8,190 nucleotides of DNA from an uncultured bacterium (GCA_937889645.1 CALBZE010000052.1:1-8190); one strand, 5' to 3'. Positions 1 through 7,813 are shown, numbered from the stretch's first letter. Numbers and translations are program-made. The notes: generated by a model from the sequence alone, not told the origin.

Positions 1-355
1 CAACGGAGAGTTCCCGGATATGTTAGGGACGCCGCCACACATGCTGACTCTTCACGCAAACCCCGCTTTCCGTTCCCTATCGCACCGAATCGTTGCCGAA
101 CGAGCCGGCTCACCGCCTTACTTCCAGTGTCGGTGCGGATGCATGCCGACCGTAGTGCTCGCGACCACCCGAAAACACCTGTTTTTGCAACCGACCGGCC
201 TTCGGGAGCTGAGGCGTGGTTATCCAAACGAGACCCCTTGCCGCTAAGAATCAACTCCGCCAGAATGTAGTTGACTGCCACGGACGCGACAAGATGTGAA
301 ATGACAACCGTTTCGACGCATCCGCCCGGCAGGTGGACAAGTTCGGAGATCTGTC
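1..355. other. Upstream flank without a convincing gene
   Basis: This 355-base stretch has about 58% GC, clearly below the coding region that follows. No reading frame in it looks like a conserved protein. It holds a 10-base perfect palindrome (GAGCCGGCTC, 102-111) and an imperfect 22-base palindrome centred on ATGCAT (131-152, 8 of 11 pairs matching). A 6-base inverted repeat, TCAACT at 251-256 and AGTTGA at 269-274, overlaps a TTGACT hexamer at 271-276 that could be a -35 box. The matching -10 (TGTGAA, 295-300, 18-base spacer) is poor. The promoter of the downstream operon must lie in this flank or further upstream, but I cannot place it with confidence. Confidence 0.5.
345..350 (+). promoter_or_regulatory. 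Ribosome binding site for the first operon gene
   Basis: GGAGAT lies 5 bases before the GTG start at 356 (7 bases if counted from the end of GGAG). It supports a GTG rather than ATG start for the first gene. No in-frame ATG lies just upstream of it. Confidence 0.6.
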
Positions 356-1483
356 GTGAATGACCCTGCATCCGTAGTCCTCGGCGCAACGGAACGAGAA
401 ACTCTCGAAGAAGCGATCGCGTGGATTGCCGAGGGCCATCCGCTGAATCCAGAGAGCGGGCTTCGAGCCGTGCTCCAGGCCATCATCGCGCTGGACCGCA
501 AATCCGCTGACGCCGAACAAGCGATCCGACGTCTGGCACGGGAGATCTCGCAATCCGATCTGGACACGGCGTCCGTCCTGCTCAACGTCGATGCGATCAC
601 GCCCCCGACGTACTACCGAAGCGCGCTCGACACCCTGGCCTGGAAAAACCAGAGCAGAAGCGGCAGAGGCCAGGTTGGCCTCGTGGGGCTCACGGCCGAA
701 GTCGTTGCGCAGGCGCAACGGGCAAATCCGTACGTCATGGAGACGCTGTGCGCCGTCGCGGGGCTCACGTACCGCGATCTGCGGGAGCGCGTCCGGGTGG
801 AGCTTCCCCAGCATCCCCGCGGAACATGGTCGAACGCCCAGATCTCAGCGGCGTTCGCGGTCATCGATGAGATCGTCTGTGGCACGGCGATGACCGGCCT
901 CAAGGGAAGCCGCCCGGCGCAGCCGGCCGAGCTCGTCTTCAACGACTTCGGGCCGACGTTTGACGGCCGCGGCTGGGAGCGCATCGAGTGGTTCCGGCGC
1001 GGCGGGGTGCCCTACGAGGTGCTGCTCACGCAGCGGGTCGTGGGCGGCGCGTGGCTCGCGCACCGGAACAGCACGTCCGGCCTGTTGTCCGAGGCACTGG
1101 CCGGCCGCCTTTGCGAGCTCCTCGACGAAAGGTCCATCGAGTACCGCAGGAGCACGAGCGTGGGCGGCAGTGTGGGCCCAGAAGCAATCCGCCAGCTCGT
1201 CGGAGGGGGCCGCCAGATTGGGGTGGTCGCGTTGAACGAGAACGGGCCGGTGGCCGCCGTGGCCTTTTCGGTCGCGCGGGACGGCGGAACCGCCAGCAAG
1301 AACGCGAGCCGCCTCCAGGTGATGAACTCCGCCAAGGTCCCCGTTTGCCTGGTCCTGGCGGGACCCGGTTGGGCCGAGAGGAACGACACGGCCCAGCTCG
1401 CGATCGGCTTCGAGGGCCGGATCTACACCGACCGCGACCTGGAGCAGCTGGCCAGCGACATCGCGGCCATGGTCGAGGCGTAA
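356..1483 (+). CDS. Unrecognised protein, possible degenerate restriction-endonuclease-like C-terminus
   Basis: I do not recognise this 375-residue protein as a named family. It starts at GTG 356, supported by GGAGAT just upstream. There is no signal peptide or membrane segment. Residues 1-75 look helical, and 120-150 hold a segment reading NPYVMETLCAVAGLTYRDL. The most telling part is 243-345: a helix with glutamates (E246, E254), then a predicted strand-turn-strand (288-306), a loop RDGGTASKN (308-316) and a hydrophobic strand (327-336). This order resembles type II restriction endonucleases, where a (D/E)-X-(K/N) strand is followed by a GG-containing loop. However, the expected acidic residues are V/G at about 289-291 and A302 here. 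I infer a possible inactive or altered nuclease fold with a DNA-recognition or structural role. It is the first gene of the operon, 34 bases before the ParB-like gene. The gene is real with high confidence; the fold assignment is weak. Confidence 0.85.
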   Translation: MNDPASVVLGATERETLEEAIAWIAEGHPLNPESGLRAVLQAIIALDRKSADAEQAIRRLAREISQSDLDTASVLLNVDAITPPTYYRSALDTLAWKNQSRSGRGQVGLVGLTAEVVAQAQRANPYVMETLCAVAGLTYRDLRERVRVELPQHPRGTWSNAQISAAFAVIDEIVCGTAMTGLKGSRPAQPAELVFNDFGPTFDGRGWERIEWFRRGGVPYEVLLTQRVVGGAWLAHRNSTSGLLSEALAGRLCELLDERSIEYRRSTSVGGSVGPEAIRQLVGGGRQIGVVALNENGPVAAVAFSVARDGGTASKNASRLQVMNSAKVPVCLVLAGPGWAERNDTAQLAIGFEGRIYTDRDLEQLASDIAAMVEA

Positions 1484-1507
1484 CAGAGAAGTTCGCAAAC
1501 ACACGAT

Positions 1508-1512
1508 GAGGG
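1508..1512 (+). promoter_or_regulatory. Ribosome binding site that decides the ParB-like gene start
   Basis: GAGGG sits 5 bases before ATG 1518. It overlaps the earlier in-frame ATG at 1506, which has no comparable leader of its own. This favours 1518 as the start. Confidence 0.55.
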
Positions 1513-1517
1513 CAGCC

Positions 1518-2921
1518 ATGACGGAAAAGGCGAGATACGAGCTGATCACCGGACTCACAAAGGCCGCCGAGGCGAACTCGAACGCCGAACGCATCCGCGT
1601 CCCCTGGAAGGGTGGAACCGTCATCTGCCCCGTCATCGAGCTGCCGGTCGACGTACCGCTCCTCAACCCGGGGAGCCACCGGATCAAGGCGCAGTTACTC
1701 TCGCATCCGGAGAAGGATGTCGTCACGAACGATCCGTGGAGCGAGCGGGCGCAGGAACTCATCGCGGAGTTGCTCGCCGCGACGGACGGCTTCGAGGAGC
1801 TCCGCACCGACCTGGCGGACAAGGGGCAGACCGATCCCGGCGTAATCACGCGCACGGGCGTCCTGGTCAACGCGAACACCCGGCTGGTCGCGCTCCGGCG
1901 CAACAACGCCACCTACATCCGGGTCGCCGTGCTGCCGGAAGGCGTCACCCAGCGCGACATCAACGAGGTCGAGCTGCACCTGCAAGTGAAGCGGGACCTC
2001 AAGCAGGACTACACGTTCACGAACAAGCTCCTCTTCATCGAGGAGATGATGGACCAGTACGGCTACAAGCCCGACCAGATCGCGATCCTGCTGGGGTACA
2101 CGCCAACGGGCTCCGACAGGAAGCTCGTGCAGAAGGCGACGGAAGAGGTCCACCGGGACCTTCGGCTTCTCGCCCTGATCCGCGACACGATCGCGCTCAG
2201 CGGCGGACGCCTCCGGTACGTCGACTTCGATGACAAGCGGCAGGCATTGAGCGAGATCGACGATCAGTTCGAGCAGCTCAAGAGCAAGGATCTGGCGGCC
2301 GCGTTCAGGATGCGGAACATGCGACTGGCCGGAATGCTGGCCGGGGTCGGCTACCGCGAGCTGCGCGAGATCGATGCCCGGTTCTTCGAGGAGCACCTCC
2401 TGTCCGGGCTCGAGGAGAGCCAGCTGGGCGACCACATCGCGAGCCTGATCGGCTCGGATGGCGACGCGGAGACGGACACGGTCTCCGCCTCGAATTCCGA
2501 TCTGGATCTCCTGGGCGACCCGATCGAGCCCTCGGGCGCGGAGAACGCGCAGGCGGACCCCAGGAAGCTGCTCGAGCTGATCGCCCGAACGCATGGCGAC
2601 GACTACGTGCGGCTGCAGCCAAAGAACGGCCGGCCGGTGGAAATCGCCCGGGAGACGCTGATCGATGAGATACGCGCGGCGATCGAGGATGCCGCGCACG
2701 AGATCCGGGACGCCGCCAAGAAGGGCAACCGTCTGGAGGCGCCGGCGCGGTTCCTCGCGGAAGCCTACCGGAAGCTCGAGAACGCGCGCGACAGCTATCT
2801 CAACGCGAGGACGGATCCGAAGTTCGACCATAACCGCTTCGAGGAACGGCTGAAGGAAATCGAACGGATGGTCGAGGCACTGCGCATGGAATTCGATCGG
2901 ACTCCGAAGGTGACCGCGTAA
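1518..2921 (+). CDS. ParB/sulfiredoxin-fold domain protein
   Basis: This 467-residue protein (start 1518; in-frame ATG 1506 would add four residues) carries a ParB/Srx-like domain at about residues 35-140. The visible landmarks are LNPGSHRI (49-56), KGQTDPGVITR (102-112, matching the ParB GQxxP box) and VNANTRLVALR (117-127, at the place of the ParB GERRxxA box, in the variant form with N-T-R). In ParB proteins these boxes bind CTP or act on DNA; whether this protein binds nucleotide is not shown. Residues 187-211 may form a helix-turn-helix as in ParB. An acidic linker (312-336) leads to a charged helical C-terminus (380-460) that could be a coiled coil for self-association. It lies 2 bases upstream of the SNF2 gene, which implies translational coupling. 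The domain call is confident. The role, probably as a DNA-loading or adaptor partner of the helicase, is inference. Confidence 0.85.
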   Translation: MTEKARYELITGLTKAAEANSNAERIRVPWKGGTVICPVIELPVDVPLLNPGSHRIKAQLLSHPEKDVVTNDPWSERAQELIAELLAATDGFEELRTDLADKGQTDPGVITRTGVLVNANTRLVALRRNNATYIRVAVLPEGVTQRDINEVELHLQVKRDLKQDYTFTNKLLFIEEMMDQYGYKPDQIAILLGYTPTGSDRKLVQKATEEVHRDLRLLALIRDTIALSGGRLRYVDFDDKRQALSEIDDQFEQLKSKDLAAAFRMRNMRLAGMLAGVGYRELREIDARFFEEHLLSGLEESQLGDHIASLIGSDGDAETDTVSASNSDLDLLGDPIEPSGAENAQADPRKLLELIARTHGDDYVRLQPKNGRPVEIARETLIDEIRAAIEDAAHEIRDAAKKGNRLEAPARFLAEAYRKLENARDSYLNARTDPKFDHNRFEERLKEIERMVEALRMEFDRTPKVTA

Positions 2922-2923
2922 CC

Positions 2924-4801
2924 ATGGCCACCGCGACGCTCGGTCGGCTTCAGATTCGCACCCACGGCACCCCGCCCGTTGTGACCCTGATCGGCGGGAG
3001 CGCCGTCGGATCCGATTTCTGGCTCCGGCTCCGGGCAGAGTTCGGCTCGGCCGCACTCGTCAAGGGCGACCGCCTCCAGGTCTCGGCGGACGTCTTCCTC
3101 GCGTACCGAAAGCTCCTTCGCATCCTGTGCGAGCAGTACCGCGTACCGCTCGAGATGGATCAGGCGACGCGGGACCTGCTGACGGCCATCCGGCGGGAGG
3201 AGGATACGCTGAAGGCCATCCTCCGGGGGATCCAGCCCCTGACCGAGGAACAGGCGAGGGAGCGCCTTCGCGGGAGCCGGTACGCGCGTGAACTGCGCCC
3301 CTTCCAATGGCGGGACCTGGGCCGTCTCCTGGCGTTGCCGCACGGCGCTAACTTCTCGGTTCCCGGCGCAGGGAAGACCGCGGTCGCCTATGCCACCTAC
3401 GAGGCCGAACGGCACGCGGGCCGGATCGAGAGGCTGCTCGTCGTCGCCCCGCTCTCGGCCTTCGATGCATGGCTCTCGGAAGTGAGCGTCTGTTTTTCGA
3501 CGCCCCCTGTCATCCAGCGCTACGAGGGACGCATCGGTTCGCGCACGGAAATCCTGATCGTCAACTACCAGCGTCTCACGAACAACTACCGCCAGATCGC
3601 CGACTGGGTGGGGGCCGCGGAGACGCACGTCATCATCGACGAAGGCCACCGCATCAAGAAGGGCTGGGCCGGCCAGTGGGGCCGCGCGGTCCTGAACCTG
3701 GCCTACGGCCCGAGACGCCGGGACCTGCTCAGCGGCACTCCCGCGCCGCAGAGCCCGCTCGACCTGGAAGCCATCCTCGAGTTCCTGTGGCCGACGCAGG
3801 GCTACCAGCTGCTTCCCGATGACGTCCGGACGCCCGCTCCACCGCCCGATGCGGGGAGCCGCATCGCGGCGCGCATCCGGCCGCTGTTCGTCCGGACGAG
3901 GAAATCGGAGCTGGGGCTCAAGGAACCCACCTACCGCGTGATCCGCGTGCCGCTCGAGGGCCTGCAACGCGACATCTACCTGGCCCTGCGCGACCAGTAC
4001 AACGGACTCTGGACGCTCGACCGGCGCGACCGCGCGAGCCTCGCCGACATGGGGAAGGTAGTCATGTACCTGCTCGAGGCGGCCACCAACCCGGCCCTGC
4101 TGGTCGCGGGATCCTCGCGCTACGACCCCATCCAGTTCCGGCATCCGCCGCTCGAGATCGCGGAGGACTCGGCGCTGAAGGATCTGCTCGCCAACTACCG
4201 CCATCACGAGACGCCGCGGAAGTTCGCCCAGCTCGCGCATCTGGTGAAGGAGAACGCCGAGATGGGGCGGAAGACACTCGTCTGGTCAAACTTCGTCCGC
4301 AATCTCCAGACGCTGGAGAAGATGCTCGGCCGCTACAGGCCAGCGATCATCCACGGCGGCATCCCGTCCGAGGTGACGGCTCCCGCGGCCCCCCGGACGC
4401 GCGAGCAAGAGCTCCACCGGTTCCGCACCGACCCTGACTGCATGATTTTGCTCGCGAACCCGGCGGCGACCAGCGAAGGGATCAGCCTGCACGACGTGTG
4501 TCACGACGCCATCTATCTGGACCGGACGTTCAACGCCGGCCAGTATCTCCAGAGCGTCGACCGGATCCATCGCCTCGGCCTGCCGCCGGATGCGGAGACC
4601 CGGATCACGTTCCTGCTCACCGAGGGCACGATCGACGAGATCGTCGACTCCCGGGTGAAGCAAAAGAGCGCGCGGCTCGCCGCGATGCTCGATGATCCGG
4701 ACATCGTGACCATGGCCCTCCCCGATGATGAAGACTACGGTCCTGCGATCGAGACCAACGAAGATCTGGACGCCCTCTTCAAGCACTTGCGCGGAGAGTG
4801 A
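2924..4801 (+). CDS. SNF2-family DEAD/DEAH-type helicase or DNA translocase
   Basis: This 625-residue cytosolic ATPase holds a full set of superfamily 2, SNF2-type motifs. They are LRPFQW (124-129), motif I VPGAGKT (146-152), motif Ia VVAPLSAFDAW (173-183), motif II DEGH (239-242), motif III SGTP (270-273), motif IV KTLVWSNF (450-457), motif V ATSEGISLHD (515-524) and motif VI QSVDRIHRLG (543-552). SNF2 proteins move along double-stranded DNA using ATP and usually do not unwind it. The N-terminal 120 residues are outside the ATPase core and may contact a partner. It is compact for the family, with no extra nuclease or bromo/chromo-type domain. The start ATG lies 2 bases after the ParB-like stop, and the next gene begins 31 bases after its stop. 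In similar defence operons (DISARM DrmD, some restriction systems) an SNF2 motor supplies DNA movement or sensing; that role here is inference. All motifs look intact. Confidence 0.93.
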   Translation: MATATLGRLQIRTHGTPPVVTLIGGSAVGSDFWLRLRAEFGSAALVKGDRLQVSADVFLAYRKLLRILCEQYRVPLEMDQATRDLLTAIRREEDTLKAILRGIQPLTEEQARERLRGSRYARELRPFQWRDLGRLLALPHGANFSVPGAGKTAVAYATYEAERHAGRIERLLVVAPLSAFDAWLSEVSVCFSTPPVIQRYEGRIGSRTEILIVNYQRLTNNYRQIADWVGAAETHVIIDEGHRIKKGWAGQWGRAVLNLAYGPRRRDLLSGTPAPQSPLDLEAILEFLWPTQGYQLLPDDVRTPAPPPDAGSRIAARIRPLFVRTRKSELGLKEPTYRVIRVPLEGLQRDIYLALRDQYNGLWTLDRRDRASLADMGKVVMYLLEAATNPALLVAGSSRYDPIQFRHPPLEIAEDSALKDLLANYRHHETPRKFAQLAHLVKENAEMGRKTLVWSNFVRNLQTLEKMLGRYRPAIIHGGIPSEVTAPAAPRTREQELHRFRTDPDCMILLANPAATSEGISLHDVCHDAIYLDRTFNAGQYLQSVDRIHRLGLPPDAETRITFLLTEGTIDEIVDSRVKQKSARLAAMLDDPDIVTMALPDDEDYGPAIETNEDLDALFKHLRGE

Positions 4802-4832
4802 GCGCGAAGATCCGCGATTAGATGAGCCGCCG

Positions 4833-5726
4833 ATGCTCCCGACCAGGCACATTCTCCGGGCGGCCCTGCTCGTCGCGCGCACGGTCGACGCCTGGGGGAC
4901 GACCGTCACGTCCGCCCAGAAGTCGTACCAGCACCTGCCGACGAACGGGCTGTTCCGAGCGACGGACCTCGTGGCGGGGAAACGCTTGCTCGTCCGGTGC
5001 GGGCTGCTGCAGAGAATCGGAGAGGACCTGATTCCTGCCGACGGGCTGCAGGATCTCGAGGAGCTCGAGGAAGAGGAGGCCATTCGGGCACTGGTTACGA
5101 CCCTGCTGGCCATCGAGGCGCCGCTCTGGCTGCACGTGGCGACGGCGAGCGGCGACGTCGACGAGGAGTTCATCCCGGAGCACGAGCTCGAGCGTCTCGC
5201 CGATCTGCTCCCGAACCCGGACCAGCGGGAGGCTGCCCTGCTCGCGGCCGCCCAGACGTTCGATCCCGCAGCCCTGTCGAAGCTCGGGGACCTCGGCGAG
5301 CAGGCCGTCGTCGCCGCGTACCGGGCCGAGCTCGAGAGGCTGGGGCGTCCCGAGCTGCGTGTGGCCGTCCGCCAGGTGAGCCGCGTCTCGGCCCTGCTCG
5401 GCTACGACGTCGTGACCCCGACCCTCCAGGGCAAAGCGTTGAGGATCGAGGTCAAGACGATCGGGAGTCCGGGCCCCATGTGCAGATTCTTCATCTCCAG
5501 GAACGAGGCGGAGGTCGGCTCCCGGGATCCGTCCTGGAGGCTGGTCGTCTGCGAGCGTGGGCAGGACGGAAAGATCGGGATCCTGGGCTGGTGCATGATC
5601 GACGCCATCGAGCGCCTGCTGCCGACCGACCCCATCGGCTCGATCCGGGGGACGGGCCGCTGGAGCTCCGTCCGGATCCAGGTGCCCCGCGACCTCCTTT
5701 CGGCGGGGCTACCCCCGATTCGTTGA
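4833..5726 (+). CDS. DUF3883 (NO VEIN C-terminal domain) protein, PD-(D/E)XK-like candidate nuclease
   Basis: This is a 297-residue protein from ATG 4833. The frame stays open back to ATG 4725, but that would overlap the helicase gene by 77 bases with a low-complexity leader, so I prefer 4833 although its leader is weak. Residues 1-70 look like a winged-helix unit (NGLFRATDLVAGKRLLV region), followed by an acidic stretch (72-83). The C-terminal domain, about 150-255, matches DUF3883. It has GDLGE (152-156), a strand with GYDVV (190-194), RIEVKT (204-209) and FFISRNEAEVG (219-229). E156, D192, E206 and K208 together form a PD-(D/E)XK-like active-site signature. DUF3883 occurs in many restriction and defence proteins and is grouped with that nuclease fold, though cutting activity is not established for most members. 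As the only protein here with an intact E-x-K site, it is the best effector candidate. Confidence 0.85.
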   Translation: MLPTRHILRAALLVARTVDAWGTTVTSAQKSYQHLPTNGLFRATDLVAGKRLLVRCGLLQRIGEDLIPADGLQDLEELEEEEAIRALVTTLLAIEAPLWLHVATASGDVDEEFIPEHELERLADLLPNPDQREAALLAAAQTFDPAALSKLGDLGEQAVVAAYRAELERLGRPELRVAVRQVSRVSALLGYDVVTPTLQGKALRIEVKTIGSPGPMCRFFISRNEAEVGSRDPSWRLVVCERGQDGKIGILGWCMIDAIERLLPTDPIGSIRGTGRWSSVRIQVPRDLLSAGLPPIR

Positions 5727-5806
5727 CCGGACAACAACTTCGGCCGTTGTAAGGCAGAGGTTTTCAATAGGCGGGAGGCGGAGACGTCCGGTATCATGGA
5801 AGGGTG
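5727..5806 (+). other. Gap between nuclease-like and methyltransferase genes, possible separate expression signal
   Basis: This 80-base gap is the longest inside the operon. A small stem, ACAAC (5734-5738) and GTTGT (5746-5750), has a 7-base loop but no T-run directly after it, so it is a poor terminator. A TTGACC hexamer overlaps the preceding stop (5723-5728), but no good -10 follows at 16-18 bases. TTCAAT (5763-5768) matches a -10 at four positions without a partner. A separate methyltransferase promoter is possible but not shown. Confidence 0.3.
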
Positions 5807-7813
5807 ATGGCTGACATGCGCGTTGTCGGCAAGGCCACTGCGAGGAACACGAAGACGCCGATGGCCGGTCATAACCGGAAACGAAATACCGATCGTAGCA
5901 CCCGCAAAGGCATCCGTAGCCCGCTTCGTCATCTGGACGTGGCGGCGGTGAACCGATCGGCCCGCCGGGAAAGCCGGAACCGGGAGCTCCACCTGCCGCC
6001 CATCAGCGTATACCGCTGGTGGGCGAGGCGGACCGAGTCCGTCAATGGCGCCATCCTCGATGCGTTCGCCCGGGACCATCCGGGAAGACGCCTCGTCGCC
6101 GATCCGTTCAGCGGCGGCGGGGTCATCCCCCTGGCGGCGGTCATGAGGGGGCACCGCGTGTATGCCCAGGACCTGAATCCATGGGCGTCGGCCGGTCTCG
6201 CGGCCATGCTCTCGCTGCCGAGGCCCGTCGAGCTCAGCCGCGCGGCCCTGAAGTTCCAGGGCGCCTGCAGCGACCTGATCGCCGCCGCCTATTCGACGCA
6301 TTTCTCCGACGGCACGCCCGCCGAGATCTCCCATACGTTCCGGGTGGCGACCGCCGCCTGCTCGAACTGCGGCCGCCGGGAACGTCTCTTCCCGCACGCC
6401 CTCGTCTCGCTCCTGCAGCGCAAGGAACGGGGGAAGACGATGGCGTTCCTGGCCTGTCCGGAAGGGCACCTGTTCTCCGCGGATTACAGCCAGGAGACGC
6501 GATGCCCGACCTGCAAGCGGCTCGTCGATCCCGAGGCGAGCTACACCAAACAGCGTCTGATCACCTGCCAGGGATGCGGCCACCAGGAGAAGCTGGAGCA
6601 GCGTGCCGCGAACGGCAGCTGGTCCTGGGAGATCGTCCTGGTCGAGCGGGTCCAGAAAGGACGTCGCGAGATCGCGTTCCCGACCCCCGAGGAGATCGAG
6701 CAGGCGGAAGGAGATCACTGGCGGCCGACGAAGTCTCTCGGTCCGATCGTCGAGGGTCAGGAAACGAAGGTGCTGCTGCGGCACGGCTTCAGGAATTGGG
6801 AAGACATCTACCCGCGCCGGCAGCGGGCGGTCCTCGAGGCCCTGCACGCCAAGATCGACGAGGTGATCGAGGGAGAGGATCTCCGCACCGCGTTGCGCAT
6901 GGCGGTGATCGGCGCCGCGGAGATGGCCGGGCATCTCTCGCGTTGGGACCGGTGGTATCTCAAGAGCTACGAGGCCATGGCCAACCATCGGTTCAACTTC
7001 ACGACCCTGTGCGCCGAGCCCAACGTATGGGGCACTCGAACCGCGGGTCGCGGCACGGTGATGCGGAGGATCCGTCAGCTGCTGCGTGCGGCGGAGTGGC
7101 TGTCCTCGAAGACCGGGAAGCGGCTGGTTGTGGAGGAGTTGGAGAACACGAACGGCAAGAAAGCGCTGTCCTCGAAGGTCGATGTTCGTGTGGTCACCGG
7201 CAGCTCGGAGTCCATGGCGCTCAGGAGATCGGTGGTCGACCTCGTGCTGACGGATCCGCCGTACCACGACGACGTTCAGTACAGCGAGCTCTCGCTGCCG
7301 CTCCGCGCCTGGTCCCGGATGTCGACCGCCCCTCTCGCCGGAGAGGCGGTCGTCAACGAGGCGACGGGGCAGAACTCCGGGGACGGAGCCTACAGGCAGC
7401 TCCTCACCCGGATCTTCTCCGAGGTGAGACGCTGCCTCAAGGCGGATGGCCATCTGATCCTCAGCTACGCCAACCGGGAGCCGGAGGCCTGGGTCGACCT
7501 GTTCACTGCCTTCCAGGAGGCGGGCTTCCGGGCGGTCGGATGCGTCGTGGTCCACAGCGAGAACGAGACCGATCATGCCAAGCGCGGCGTGCGCGCCTGC
7601 ACCCTTGATTTGCTGATGGACCTCGTGCCCGCGGGCGAGGCGCCGGTGAGGCAATGGTGCGGCGACACGGAGGAGCAGGAGACGGCCGAGCACAAGTTCC
7701 TCCGTCTCGTTCAGCGCGCATTCCTCCGGGTCGGCAGACTGCCGCAGGGCTGGGAGTCGAATTTCCGGAAAGACCTCCTGGCGAGCGAGTTTCTCGCCGG
7801 GAAGGCGCGATGA
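5807..7813 (+). CDS. DNA methyltransferase (amino-type, DPPY motif) with cysteine-rich insertion
   Basis: This 668-residue enzyme would transfer a methyl group from S-adenosylmethionine to DNA, most likely to adenine N6 given the DPPY motif. Landmarks are a family-typical LHLPPISVYRWWARR (61-75), the cofactor loop DPFSGGG (99-105), LTDPPY (481-486) and a strand HLILSYAN (549-556). The cofactor motif precedes DPPY by about 380 residues, as in alpha-class enzymes where target recognition lies between the two. That middle part carries CxxC pairs at 185/188, 233/236 and 254/257 plus C217, which suggests zinc ribbons. The start is uncertain: GTG 5804, ATG 5807 (GGAAGG 3 bases upstream), ATG 5816 and ATG 5861 are all in frame, and the first 60 residues are basic and probably disordered. 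It resembles COG1743/DUF1156-type methylases, the group that includes DISARM DrmMI. It is probably the self-marking enzyme of the operon. Confidence 0.9.
   Translation: MADMRVVGKATARNTKTPMAGHNRKRNTDRSTRKGIRSPLRHLDVAAVNRSARRESRNRELHLPPISVYRWWARRTESVNGAILDAFARDHPGRRLVADPFSGGGVIPLAAVMRGHRVYAQDLNPWASAGLAAMLSLPRPVELSRAALKFQGACSDLIAAAYSTHFSDGTPAEISHTFRVATAACSNCGRRERLFPHALVSLLQRKERGKTMAFLACPEGHLFSADYSQETRCPTCKRLVDPEASYTKQRLITCQGCGHQEKLEQRAANGSWSWEIVLVERVQKGRREIAFPTPEEIEQAEGDHWRPTKSLGPIVEGQETKVLLRHGFRNWEDIYPRRQRAVLEALHAKIDEVIEGEDLRTALRMAVIGAAEMAGHLSRWDRWYLKSYEAMANHRFNFTTLCAEPNVWGTRTAGRGTVMRRIRQLLRAAEWLSSKTGKRLVVEELENTNGKKALSSKVDVRVVTGSSESMALRRSVVDLVLTDPPYHDDVQYSELSLPLRAWSRMSTAPLAGEAVVNEATGQNSGDGAYRQLLTRIFSEVRRCLKADGHLILSYANREPEAWVDLFTAFQEAGFRAVGCVVVHSENETDHAKRGVRACTLDLLMDLVPAGEAPVRQWCGDTEEQETAEHKFLRLVQRAFLRVGRLPQGWESNFRKDLLASEFLAGKAR

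Noticed and set aside
20..247. 75-codon frame in the left flank with a GGAGAG sequence 9 bases before its ATG
   Set aside because: The translation is rich in Arg, Pro and Cys without any recognisable motif, lies in low-GC flank sequence and has no neighbour context. A chance frame is more likely.
2795..4240. Reverse-strand open frame of 481 codons opposite the SNF2 gene
   Set aside because: The plus-strand reading has all SNF2 motifs; this is its complement in a GC-rich gene.
4725..4832. Upstream extension of the DUF3883 gene to ATG 4725
   Set aside because: It overlaps the helicase end by 77 bases, and the extra 36 residues are low-complexity (Ser/Thr/Arg-rich) and look like out-of-frame reading of helicase codons.
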